A stretch of DNA of 64,000 bases from Gammaproteobacteria bacterium (lineage in GTDB: Bacteria > Pseudomonadota > Gammaproteobacteria > Enterobacterales > Permianibacteraceae), in contig JACPFT010000008.1 in NCBI GenBank assembly GCA_016182845.1, positions 1-64,000 of the forward strand, given 5' to 3'. The stretch's first letter is position 1. Each line of letters begins with the position of its first letter. The position numbers and the translations under genes are program-made. Under the pieces are notes generated by a model. That model saw only the letters and a list, made by a program, of their open reading frames with translations, was not told where the DNA came from and did not search any database. Positions 33,417 through 41,330 of the stretch are shown here, piece by piece.

Positions 33417-33877
33417 TCTTCCAGCGGGATCTTCTGCCCCTGCACGGCGAAGGCGGTCACCGAGTTCTCCGGGCTGCCTTCGATCACTCGGTCGGAATAA
33501 GTCAGGTAGATCAGGGCATTGCGCCGCGCGTCCACCATGCGCACGACCTGCACGTGCTTGAAGATGAAGGAAGCGCCCTCCTTGAACACCGACTGGCGTT
33601 CCGGGAGTTTTCCCAGGAATTTCAACGGCCCGGTCTGGGCGCAGCTCACCGAGAACTTGGACGGATCCTCGGCCAGGCCCAGGGCGCCCTTGACGCCGCC
33701 GGTCTTGGCCCGGGAGACGTAGCAGGAGATGCCCTGGACCAGGGGATCGTCGAAGGCTTCCACGACGATCTTGTGATCCGGACCTATCCACTTGAACACC
33801 GTGTCCACATGGCCGATCTGCTCGGCACTGGCCAGGTCGGTGGCGAGGATCGCTGCGAATGCCAGGATGTGCTTCAT
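33413..33877 (-). CDS. creA: CreA family periplasmic protein
   Basis: 154 residues, typical. Signal peptide about 1-18 (ILAFAAILATDLASA), then the CreA signature KIVVEAFDDPLVQGISCYVS, GLAEDPSKFSVSC and IYLTYSDRVIEGSPENS. The function is unknown in all bacteria. It overlaps the downstream start of the flavoprotein gene reading frame by four bases (ATGA), so the two are co-transcribed. Confidence 0.95.
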   Translation of the reverse strand: MKHILAFAAILATDLASAEQIGHVDTVFKWIGPDHKIVVEAFDDPLVQGISCYVSRAKTGGVKGALGLAEDPSKFSVSCAQTGPLKFLGKLPERQSVFKEGASFIFKHVQVVRMVDARRNALIYLTYSDRVIEGSPENSVTAFAVQGQKIPLED

Positions 33878-35118
33878 TCCAATCTCCCTTGTTTCAAATA
33901 GGCCGCCAGCCCCAAGCCGGCCGCGCGGCCGGTGGCGAAGCAGGCGGTCAAGAGATAACCGCCGGTGGGCGCCTCCCAGTCCAGCATCTCCCCGGCGCAG
34001 AACAGCCCCGGGCATTTCTTCAGCATCAGCTTGTCGTCCAGTTCGCCCAGGAGCACGCCGCCGGCGCTGCTGATGGCCTCAGGCAAAGGTCGGGTGGCGG
34101 TCAGGCGCAGGGGCAGGTTCTTGATGCCGGCCGCCAGGGCCTCGGCATTCTCGCAATCGGCCTTGCTCAGGCATTCGCGCAACAGGGCCATCTTCACGCC
34201 CTTGAGGTTCAGGCGGCTCTGCAGCTGGCTGGACAGGGAGCGGGCGCCGCGCGGATGGCGGCATTCGGCGAGCACCTGCTCCGCCGTCTTGCCCGGCAGT
34301 AGATCCAGGCTCAGCCAGGCCTCGCCGTCCCGCTCCAGCTGGCGGCGCAGGGGGGCCGAGAGGGCGTAGATCAGCCCGCCCTCGATACCGGTCCCGGTGA
34401 GCACGAACTCGCCCTGCTGCTCCCAGATCCGGCCGTCGGTGTCGCGGCAGCGTGCCAGGACCGGCTTGACCGGCTGCCCGGCGTGGCGGGATTTCAGATG
34501 CTCGCTCCAGGCCGCTTCGAAGCCGCAATTGGCGGGCACCAGGGGCGCGATCGACACGCCCTGTTTGCGCAGGATGCCCTGCCAGGCGCCGTCGCTGCCA
34601 AGTTTAGGCCAGGAACCGCCCCCTAAGGCCAGGAGTACGGCTCGCGCCTGGACCCGGGTCTCGCCCTCGGGCGTCGCAAAGCGCAAGGCCCCATCCTCGG
34701 CGAAACCCAGCCAGCGGTGGCGGGGCATCAAGACCACGCCCTGCTCGCGCAACCGGCGCAGCCAGGCGCGCAGGAGCGGCGCGGCCTTCATTTCCTTGGG
34801 GAAGACCCGACCCGAGGAACCGACGAAGGTCTCTATGCCCAGGCCATGCACCCAGTCGCGCAGAGCCGATGCGCCGAAGGCTTCCAGATGAGGCGCCAGC
34901 CAGGCGCTGGCCTCGGCGTAACGGGCCAGGAAACGTTCCGGGCTCTCGGCATGGGTGATGTTCATCCCGCCCACCCCGGCCAGGAGGAACTTGCGTCCCG
35001 GCGAGGGCATGGCGTCGTAGACCGCGACGGCATGGCCGCGAAGGCTGAGGACCTCGGCGGCCATCAGACCGGCGGGACCGGCGCCGATGATGGCGATGGG
35101 GGCGTTGTCAGGAGTCAT
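33874..35118 (-). CDS. HI0933/BaiN-like NAD(P)/FAD-dependent flavoprotein (TIGR03862-like)
   Basis: 414 residues. FAD motif IIGAGPAGLMAAEVLSLRG, then GRKFLLAGVGGMNITHAE, LALGGGSWPKLGSDG and the C-terminal GLFCAGEMLDWEAPTGGYL. These identify the HI0933/BaiN flavoprotein family, whose physiological substrates are mostly unknown. It comes immediately before creA in transcription order. Confidence 0.92.
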   Translation of the reverse strand: MTPDNAPIAIIGAGPAGLMAAEVLSLRGHAVAVYDAMPSPGRKFLLAGVGGMNITHAESPERFLARYAEASAWLAPHLEAFGASALRDWVHGLGIETFVGSSGRVFPKEMKAAPLLRAWLRRLREQGVVLMPRHRWLGFAEDGALRFATPEGETRVQARAVLLALGGGSWPKLGSDGAWQGILRKQGVSIAPLVPANCGFEAAWSEHLKSRHAGQPVKPVLARCRDTDGRIWEQQGEFVLTGTGIEGGLIYALSAPLRRQLERDGEAWLSLDLLPGKTAEQVLAECRHPRGARSLSSQLQSRLNLKGVKMALLRECLSKADCENAEALAAGIKNLPLRLTATRPLPEAISSAGGVLLGELDDKLMLKKCPGLFCAGEMLDWEAPTGGYLLTACFATGRAAGLGLAAYLKQGRLE

Positions 35119-35187
35119 GGGGCGCGGTCGTCATGAGGTAGGGAGTGAGCAGCGAGGGCGTCATGATAACGCCCTCGCTGCCGCGGC

Positions 35188-37071
35188 TCACAGCCAATCG
35201 CCGCGCAGGGCCGCGACTTTCTCCTGCAAGACCGCCGCCGTGACCTGTTCCGGCGGTATCGGCGCGCCGGCGACGATGCCGATGCGCGACCAGAAGCGGG
35301 TCGGCAGTTTCTGCATGGCGGCGCCGTGGCGGCGCGAGAAGAAGCTGCCCCAGAGGCCTTGCAGGGCCATGGGAATGACCGGGACGGGCGTGCGCGAGAT
35401 GATCTCTTCCACGCCCGGCTTGAAGGGGGCGAGCTGGCCGTCGTAGCTGATCTGTCCCTCGGGGAAGATGCACACCAGCTCGCCCTCGCCCAGGGCTTCC
35501 TGGACCTGGTAGAAGGCGCGGGTCTTCATCTCCGCGTCCTCCTTGGCCGGCGCGATGGGTATGGCCTTGGCGGTCTTGAAGATGAAGGACAGGACCGGGA
35601 TCTTGAAGATCTTGTGGTACATGACGAAGCGCACCGGTCGGCGGCAGCAGCCGGCGATCACCAGGGCATCGACGAAGCTGACGTGGTTGCAGACCAGGAC
35701 CGCCGGGCCCTCTTCCGGGATCTGCTGCAGGTTCTCGTGGCGCACGCGGTACAGGGTATGGATCAGCATCCACACCAGGAAGCGCATGAGGAATTCCGGC
35801 ACCAGGGTGTAGATGTAGAGCGCCACGCAGGCATTGAGCACGGCGGCCAGCAGGAAGAATTGCGGGATGCTCCAGCCCAGCATGCCCAGCAGCACGGCGC
35901 CCAGGATCGAGGACAGGACCACGGCCAGGGAATTGAGGATGTTGTTGCCGGCGATGACCCGCGAGCGGTATTCCGGATCGGAACGCGACTGGATCAGGGC
36001 ATACAAGGGCACGATGAAGAAGCCGCCGAACACGCCGATCAGGAAGAGATCCGAGAGGGTCCGGTAGTGGCTGGCGTCCTTGAGGAATTCCCAGGCCGCA
36101 CTGGGCGTGCCGGCGAAAGGCGCGCCGATATGCAGGTAGAGATCCAGGGCGAAGATGCTCATGCCGATGGAGCCGAAGGGCACCAGGCCGATCTCCACCT
36201 TATGCCCGGACAAGCGCTCGCAGAGCAGGGAGCCGGTGCCTATGCCTAAGGAGAAAATGGTCAGCACCACCGGGATCACCGAGGCGTCGCCGCCTAAATA
36301 CTGGGTCGTGAAATTGGGCACCTGCGTGGTGAAGGCCGCGCCGTAGAACCAGAACCAGGAATTGCCCAGGACCGAGAGGAAGACCACGCGCTTGCGCCGG
36401 GTATAGCCCAGGTTCTTCCAGGTCTCCGAGAAGATATTCCAGTTGATCTTCAGGTGGGGCGCGGCGGCCTCGGCGCGGGGAATGAAGAAGGCGCAGGCCA
36501 GGCCTAAGCAGGCCACGACAATGGTCAGCGCCGAGGAAACCAGGGCGCCGCCCTCGCGGACGATGATGAGGCCGCCGAAGATCGAGCCCACCAGGATGGC
36601 GACGAAGGTGCCCATCTCCACCAGGCCGTTGCCGCCCACCAGCTCGGTCTCGCGTAAGTGCGCCGGGATGATGGAGTATTTCACCGGCCCGAACAGGGCC
36701 GATTGGGTGCCGCCGATGAACAGCGAGGCCAGGAGGATCGGCAGGTTGCTGGTGAGAAAGCCCACCGCTCCCAGGCTCATGGCGGCGATCTCCATGGCCA
36801 CGGTGATGCGGATCAGCTTCGATTTCTCATACTTGTCGGCGATCTGGCCGGCGGTCGCCGAGAACAGGAAATAAGGCAGGATGAACAAGAGCTGGCAGGC
36901 ATTGATCAGGATGTCGCTCTTGACCTCGCCCAGGCTCAGGATGCCGCTGGCCAGGAGGATGATGATGGCCTGCTTGTGGACGTTGTCATTGAAGGCGCCG
37001 AGAAACTGCGTGCCGAAAAACGGCAGGAAGCGGCGGGTCTTGAGGAGTTCGAAGGCGGAGTGCTTGGACAT
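35188..37071 (-). CDS. LplT-like transporter fused to a PlsC-type acyltransferase
   Basis: 627 residues. Residues 1-420 are an MFS transporter (FGTQFLGAFNDNVHKQAII at the N-terminus, about 12 helices) of the lysophospholipid-flippase type. Residues 435-620 are a glycerolipid acyltransferase with VCNHVSFVDALVI (NHx4D-type motif) and IFPEGQISYDG. Together they would bring lysophospholipids in from the periplasmic leaflet and reacylate them. Related proteins often carry a third acyl-ACP synthetase domain; that domain is absent here and the frame ends after the acyltransferase. Confidence 0.92.
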   Translation of the reverse strand: MSKHSAFELLKTRRFLPFFGTQFLGAFNDNVHKQAIIILLASGILSLGEVKSDILINACQLLFILPYFLFSATAGQIADKYEKSKLIRITVAMEIAAMSLGAVGFLTSNLPILLASLFIGGTQSALFGPVKYSIIPAHLRETELVGGNGLVEMGTFVAILVGSIFGGLIIVREGGALVSSALTIVVACLGLACAFFIPRAEAAAPHLKINWNIFSETWKNLGYTRRKRVVFLSVLGNSWFWFYGAAFTTQVPNFTTQYLGGDASVIPVVLTIFSLGIGTGSLLCERLSGHKVEIGLVPFGSIGMSIFALDLYLHIGAPFAGTPSAAWEFLKDASHYRTLSDLFLIGVFGGFFIVPLYALIQSRSDPEYRSRVIAGNNILNSLAVVLSSILGAVLLGMLGWSIPQFFLLAAVLNACVALYIYTLVPEFLMRFLVWMLIHTLYRVRHENLQQIPEEGPAVLVCNHVSFVDALVIAGCCRRPVRFVMYHKIFKIPVLSFIFKTAKAIPIAPAKEDAEMKTRAFYQVQEALGEGELVCIFPEGQISYDGQLAPFKPGVEEIISRTPVPVIPMALQGLWGSFFSRRHGAAMQKLPTRFWSRIGIVAGAPIPPEQVTAAVLQEKVAALRGDWL

Positions 37072-37151
37072 GCTCTTCCTTGATTAGCGCGATTCTTCGG
37101 CGGGGCCAGGCTGCACTTTCCCTCAAAAGCGCGCCGGAAGACAAGCCGCGC

Positions 37152-38330
37152 TTAGGGTCGCACCGCGCAGGCATCGCCTAGGCAGGGGCGGCGCCTTAGC
37201 TTGGCCAGCCAGATCTCGTCGCTGTCCTCGGCAGCGCTCGGCGCTTCGGGGCGCAGGCCCAGGACCCGGTACAGGTCCTCCACCTCGCGGCGAAACAGCG
37301 CCAACTGCACCGGATTGTACAAATCGTCGTTGAGCCGGCGCAGGTCGTACATGGCCTGGGCCAGGCTCAGGGCCAGCTGCTCCTGGGCATGGGCGTCGCC
37401 GGGTCGCTGCGCCTCGTCCAGGTCCTGTTTGCGCGCCCGGTGCCGTGCCTCGCGGAGCATCACCGCCTCGCGCAGGGCCTCGGCGGCGTCGCGCGTGTCC
37501 CGGTCCAAGACCGCCAGGTTCTGGGCATCGAAATACAGGGCCAGGGACAGGGCCAGGTAAAGGCTGCTGCGCGCCAGCTCCGGCGGCGGCCGCGAGGCCG
37601 CGACGCCGACGATATCGCGGCTCAGCTGCAACAGGTCGGCACCGGAATCGCATTCGCCCGGCAGGCCGGCGCGCCAGGCTCGCAGCGCGGCCAGGGCCGG
37701 CAGGCTGTAATGGCTGGTGTCGCCCTCGGCCAGGGCCAGCAGCCGGCTCAAGACCTGGCGCGGCAGGGCCTCGCCGTCCGGACCATCCTCGCAGGCCAGG
37801 ACCAGCATGGCGAAGACATCGGCGAAGGCCTCGGAGCGCGGGCCGGACTCGGTCTCGAAACAATGACCCAGCTCGTGGTAGAGCACCATGCGCGTGTACA
37901 GCGCAGGCCGGCCGCGATAGGCCTGGTAGGGATAGTCGCCCAGCAGGTCGACGAAATGCGGTGCCAAGGCCCGCTCGTCGTAGCTGCCCTCCACGGCCAA
38001 GAGGCAGGGCAGATCCGCCGCCAGGGGCCTGAGCATGAAGCCGGCATTGCCGGCCCGCGCCAGGGCGCGGCGGTAGCGTTCGCGTGGTGCGGATGCCAGA
38101 CCCAGGGCGTCCAACAAGCGCTCGCGGCGCGCCGGCTCGCGGTAGTCGGCGGGAGCCAGCAGCAGCACGGGTGCGCCAATCCAGGCCGAGAGCCGGCGGG
38201 ATTCTGCCGAGACCAGGGTCGGCTCGGCCAGCGCCCGCTCCAGGGGATTGGGGCCCGCCAGGACCGGTCCTGCCGCCAGGCAGAAACAGACGCTGAGCAG
38301 AGAGCTCCAGGACAGGCAGGTTCTGGCCAT
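37152..38330 (-). CDS. Secreted protein with a zinc-metallopeptidase signature, function unknown
   Basis: 392 residues from the ATG at 38330 (GGAG six bases upstream). Signal peptide about 1-25 ending VLAG. YHELGHCFETES contains HExxH, and SEAFADVFAML 11 residues on could give the third zinc ligand, a gluzincin-like arrangement. The rest is helical and Leu/Arg-rich, ending in a possible disulfide pair (RRPCLGDACAV). I do not know a named family. It stands alone. Confidence 0.75.
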   Translation of the reverse strand: MARTCLSWSSLLSVCFCLAAGPVLAGPNPLERALAEPTLVSAESRRLSAWIGAPVLLLAPADYREPARRERLLDALGLASAPRERYRRALARAGNAGFMLRPLAADLPCLLAVEGSYDERALAPHFVDLLGDYPYQAYRGRPALYTRMVLYHELGHCFETESGPRSEAFADVFAMLVLACEDGPDGEALPRQVLSRLLALAEGDTSHYSLPALAALRAWRAGLPGECDSGADLLQLSRDIVGVAASRPPPELARSSLYLALSLALYFDAQNLAVLDRDTRDAAEALREAVMLREARHRARKQDLDEAQRPGDAHAQEQLALSLAQAMYDLRRLNDDLYNPVQLALFRREVEDLYRVLGLRPEAPSAAEDSDEIWLAKLRRRPCLGDACAVRP

Positions 38331-38392
38331 GGCGGACTCCGGCGGCGACAACCTTCTCCTGAGCCTAGTCCATTCCGGAGCCTGCGGCCGGC

Positions 38393-38746
38393 TCAGCCCA
38401 AGGCCGGCCGCCCCGCCGCCTCCCAGGCCAGGTAGCCGCCGGCCAGGGACCAGACTTTGGCGTAGCCCAGGCCCTGCAGGCTGTCGGCGGCCAGGGCCGA
38501 GCGCCGGCCGGAGCGGCAATAGAGCAGGATGGGCTGTTCGGGCATCCCGAGCTTGCCGATCTCGAATTCCAGGATGCCGCGCGGCACCAGCCGGTCGCCG
38601 GGGATGGCGCCGGCGGCGTGCTCGCTTTCCTCGCGCACGTCGATAAGCAGGGCGCCCTCGGCGAGCAGGCGGCGGGCACCTGGGAAATCGGTCTCCTGGA
38701 TGCGCTCCAGGCTCTGCTGCACCAGGCCATCGGGGGAAAGGCTCAT
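38393..38746 (-). CDS. Single-domain rhodanese
   Basis: 117 residues. LIDVREESEHAAGAIPGDRL and the active loop YCRSGRRSALAA with the catalytic Cys. Probably a cytoplasmic sulfur carrier; no signal peptide. AGAGGA precedes the ATG. Confidence 0.93.
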   Translation of the reverse strand: MSLSPDGLVQQSLERIQETDFPGARRLLAEGALLIDVREESEHAAGAIPGDRLVPRGILEFEIGKLGMPEQPILLYCRSGRRSALAADSLQGLGYAKVWSLAGGYLAWEAAGRPALG

Positions 38747-38829
38747 GGCGTTTGTCCTCTAGGGATGGGGATGGCATCACCCTACGGCGCCTTCCGGCAA
38801 GACGCTAATAGCCCCGGGATCTATTTTCA

Positions 38830-38884
38830 GCCGAATTAGATATAGCTTGCGCGGTGCGCCGTCGGCATAATGCCGAATTATATA
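38830..38884 (+). promoter_or_regulatory. Direct repeats upstream of the PLP enzyme gene
   Basis: GCCGAATTAGATATA (38830) and GCCGAATTATATACA (38872) are 42 bases apart, four helical turns, in an A/T-rich island 40-90 bases before the start. They may be regulator sites or contain the promoter. Confidence 0.45.
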
Positions 38885-38920
38885 CATAACCTGGCCATAA
38901 ACCTGGCCCCGGGAGCCCCC

Positions 38921-40153
38921 ATGAGCGGTTTCACCACCAGCATCCTGCACTCGGCGCGCCGCGCCCGCCCCGAGCACGGCGCCGTGCACACGCCGATCCA
39001 CACCTCGGTGGCCTATGGCTATGACAGCGCCGAGGCCCTGGCGGCGGTGTTCCAGAACCGCGCGCCGGGCTTCTCCTATGCCCGCCAGGGCAACCCCACC
39101 GCCGCCGCCCTGGAGCGCCTGGTGACCACGCTGGAGGGCGGCGTCGAGTCCCTGTCCTTCGCCTCGGGCATGGCGGCGATCCATGCGCTCTGTCTGTCCC
39201 TGTTGAAAGCCGGCGACCACATCGTGGCCTCGCGCTTTTTGTTCGGCAACACGGTGAGCCTGTTCAACACCCTGGCCGCCTTCGGCGTGACGGTCAGCTT
39301 CGTGGACGCCACGGACGCGGCGGAAGTGCGCGCGGCCATCACGCCGGCCACGCGCCTGGTGTTCGTGGAGACCATCGCCAACCCGGTGACCCAGGTGGCC
39401 GATCTGGCGGCCATAGGCGCACTCTGCGCCGAGCGGGGCCTGGTCTATGTGGTGGACAATACCCTGACCGGGCCCTGGCTGTTCCAGCCCAGGACCGTGG
39501 GCGCCAGCCTCGTGATCAATGCCCTAACCAAGAGCTTCGCCGGCCACGGCGATGCCCTGGGCGGCATGCTCACCGACACCGGGCTCTACGACTGGGCGCG
39601 CTTTCCCAACATCCTGGAGCTCTACAAGCTGGGCGAACCCAAGCGCTGGGCCCTGATCCAGGTCCGCAAGAAGGGCCTGCGCGATCTGGGCGCCAGCCTG
39701 GATGCCGAGGCCGCTCACCGCATCCTCCTGGGCGCCGAAACCCTGGCACTGCGCCAGGCGCGCACCGCCAGCAATGCCCAGGCCCTGGCCGAGTTCCTGG
39801 AGGCCCACCCGGCCGTGGAGAAGGTCAATTACCCGGGCCTCAAGAGCCATGCCCAGCACGGCCGCGCCGCCGAGCTGTTCCGCCTGCCCGGCTCCCTGCT
39901 CAGCTTCAGCCTCAAAGCCGGCCTCGAACCTTTTCCGGTCCTGGATCGTCTACGCATAGCGATCATCTCCAGCAACCTGGGCGACAACCGGACCCTGGTG
40001 ATCCCGGTCGCGCAGACCATCTTCTTCGAACTGGGCGCCGAGCGGCGCGCCGCCATGGGCATCCCCGAGTCCCTGATCCGCGTGTCGGTGGGCATCGAGG
40101 AACCGGAGGATCTCCTGGCGGACTTTGCCCAGGCGCTGACGGCGGTGAGCTGA
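38921..40153 (+). CDS. Cys/Met-metabolism PLP enzyme (cystathionine gamma-synthase / O-acetylhomoserine sulfhydrylase type)
   Basis: 410 residues from the ATG at 38921 (GGGAG upstream). GFSYARQGNPTAAALE, SFASGMAAIHALCLSLLKAG, VVDNTLTGPWLFQP and the PLP lysine in INALTKSFAGHGDALGG define the family. It probably adds a sulfur nucleophile to an activated homoserine. Exact substrate is uncertain because gamma-synthases, sulfhydrylases and lyases share these motifs. Confidence 0.9.
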   Translation: MSGFTTSILHSARRARPEHGAVHTPIHTSVAYGYDSAEALAAVFQNRAPGFSYARQGNPTAAALERLVTTLEGGVESLSFASGMAAIHALCLSLLKAGDHIVASRFLFGNTVSLFNTLAAFGVTVSFVDATDAAEVRAAITPATRLVFVETIANPVTQVADLAAIGALCAERGLVYVVDNTLTGPWLFQPRTVGASLVINALTKSFAGHGDALGGMLTDTGLYDWARFPNILELYKLGEPKRWALIQVRKKGLRDLGASLDAEAAHRILLGAETLALRQARTASNAQALAEFLEAHPAVEKVNYPGLKSHAQHGRAAELFRLPGSLLSFSLKAGLEPFPVLDRLRIAIISSNLGDNRTLVIPVAQTIFFELGAERRAAMGIPESLIRVSVGIEEPEDLLADFAQALTAVS

Positions 40154-40253
40154 GGCCGGAACGGCCTTCACCCCCGGTTCAGGCCCAAGTCAGGCGGAGC
40201 TGCTCAGAATGCGCGACTGTTTTTTGTCGCCCCATAAGCAAGAACCCTTAGCC

Positions 40254-41051
40254 ATGAAATCCATCGCACCCGTCCTGCTGCTCGCCAGCCTCCTGCCTCT
40301 CGCCGCCCAGGCCGGCGAAATCGGCCCCTCGTCCACCCCGCGCTTCCCCGGCCGCGAGGCCATCAAGAACGAGAAACTGACCCTGCCGGAACAGAAACTG
40401 AGCCCGGACAATTCCTGGTACAACGAGCTGGAGCTGGGCTATCTGACCACCTCGGGCAATTCCGATACCGAGGTCCTCAACGCCAAGGCCAAGACCCTGT
40501 ACGAGAACGGCAGCTGGCGTAACCGCCTGGAGCTGACGGCCCTGAACGCCGCCACCGACGACAAGCGCACCGACGAACGCTACAACGCCCTGGGCAAGTC
40601 CGACTTCAAGATCACCGAGAAGGACTATTCCTTCCTGCGCGCCGAATACGAACAGGACCGCTTCAGCGGCTTCGACTACCAGGGCTCCGGCGCCTTCGGT
40701 CTGGGCCGCCGCTTCATCGACGCCGACAACATGCTCTTCGAACTGGAAGCCGGCCCGGGTTACCGCGAGGCCAAGGAAAGCGAGTCCCACGAGCGCCGCA
40801 ACGACACCATCCTCTACGCGGGCGAACGCTTCTCCTGGCAGTTCACCGAGAATGCCCAGCTGGTCCAGCAGCTGACCTCCGAATCCGGCAGCGAGAACCG
40901 CATCACCGAGGCCCTGGTAGCCCTCAAGCTGGGTATCAACGAGCATTTCGCCATGAAGCTGTCCTGGCGCGGCGAGCACACCAGCGAAGTCCCCGAGGGC
41001 GTGAAGAAGCTGGACAGCGAGACCGGCGTGAACCTGGTGTACGGGTTCTAA
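40254..41051 (+). CDS. DUF481 (YdiY-like) outer membrane protein
   Basis: 265 residues from MKSIAP, with a signal peptide ending AAQA. The mature part opens with SWYNELELGYLTTSGNSDTE, the DUF481 hallmark, and continues as alternating beta strands ending in VNLVYGF, a terminal Phe typical of outer membrane barrels. Function unknown. Confidence 0.9.
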   Translation: MKSIAPVLLLASLLPLAAQAGEIGPSSTPRFPGREAIKNEKLTLPEQKLSPDNSWYNELELGYLTTSGNSDTEVLNAKAKTLYENGSWRNRLELTALNAATDDKRTDERYNALGKSDFKITEKDYSFLRAEYEQDRFSGFDYQGSGAFGLGRRFIDADNMLFELEAGPGYREAKESESHERRNDTILYAGERFSWQFTENAQLVQQLTSESGSENRITEALVALKLGINEHFAMKLSWRGEHTSEVPEGVKKLDSETGVNLVYGF

Positions 41052-41109
41052 AAGCAGTCTCTGCGCTCTCGAAATAACGCCGCTTGCGAGGTAATGTCCG
41101 TCAGTTAAG

Positions 41110-41197
41110 CCGTTCGTGGTGAGCCTGTCGAACCATGAACGGCTGGTAACGACGGAGAAAATGCCCCTTCATCCTTCGACAAGCTCAGGACGAACGG
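41110..41197. repeat. Family B repeat pair before the GGDEF gene
   Basis: CCGTTCGTGGTGAGCCTGTC (inverted) at 41110 and CCTTCGACAAGCTCAGGACG at 41173-41197, in a 279-base gap without genes. Confidence 0.75.
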
Positions 41198-41330
41198 ACT
41201 TTTTCTCCTTCACTGACTGGCATTGCCGCTCGCGGCGTTTTTTCATGCCCGCCCCCAACCGGCAACCGGCCCTCACCTCAACTAGACTGATGCTCAAGGG
41301 GTTTTAAGCCCTGGAACGAGCACGCCGCCC

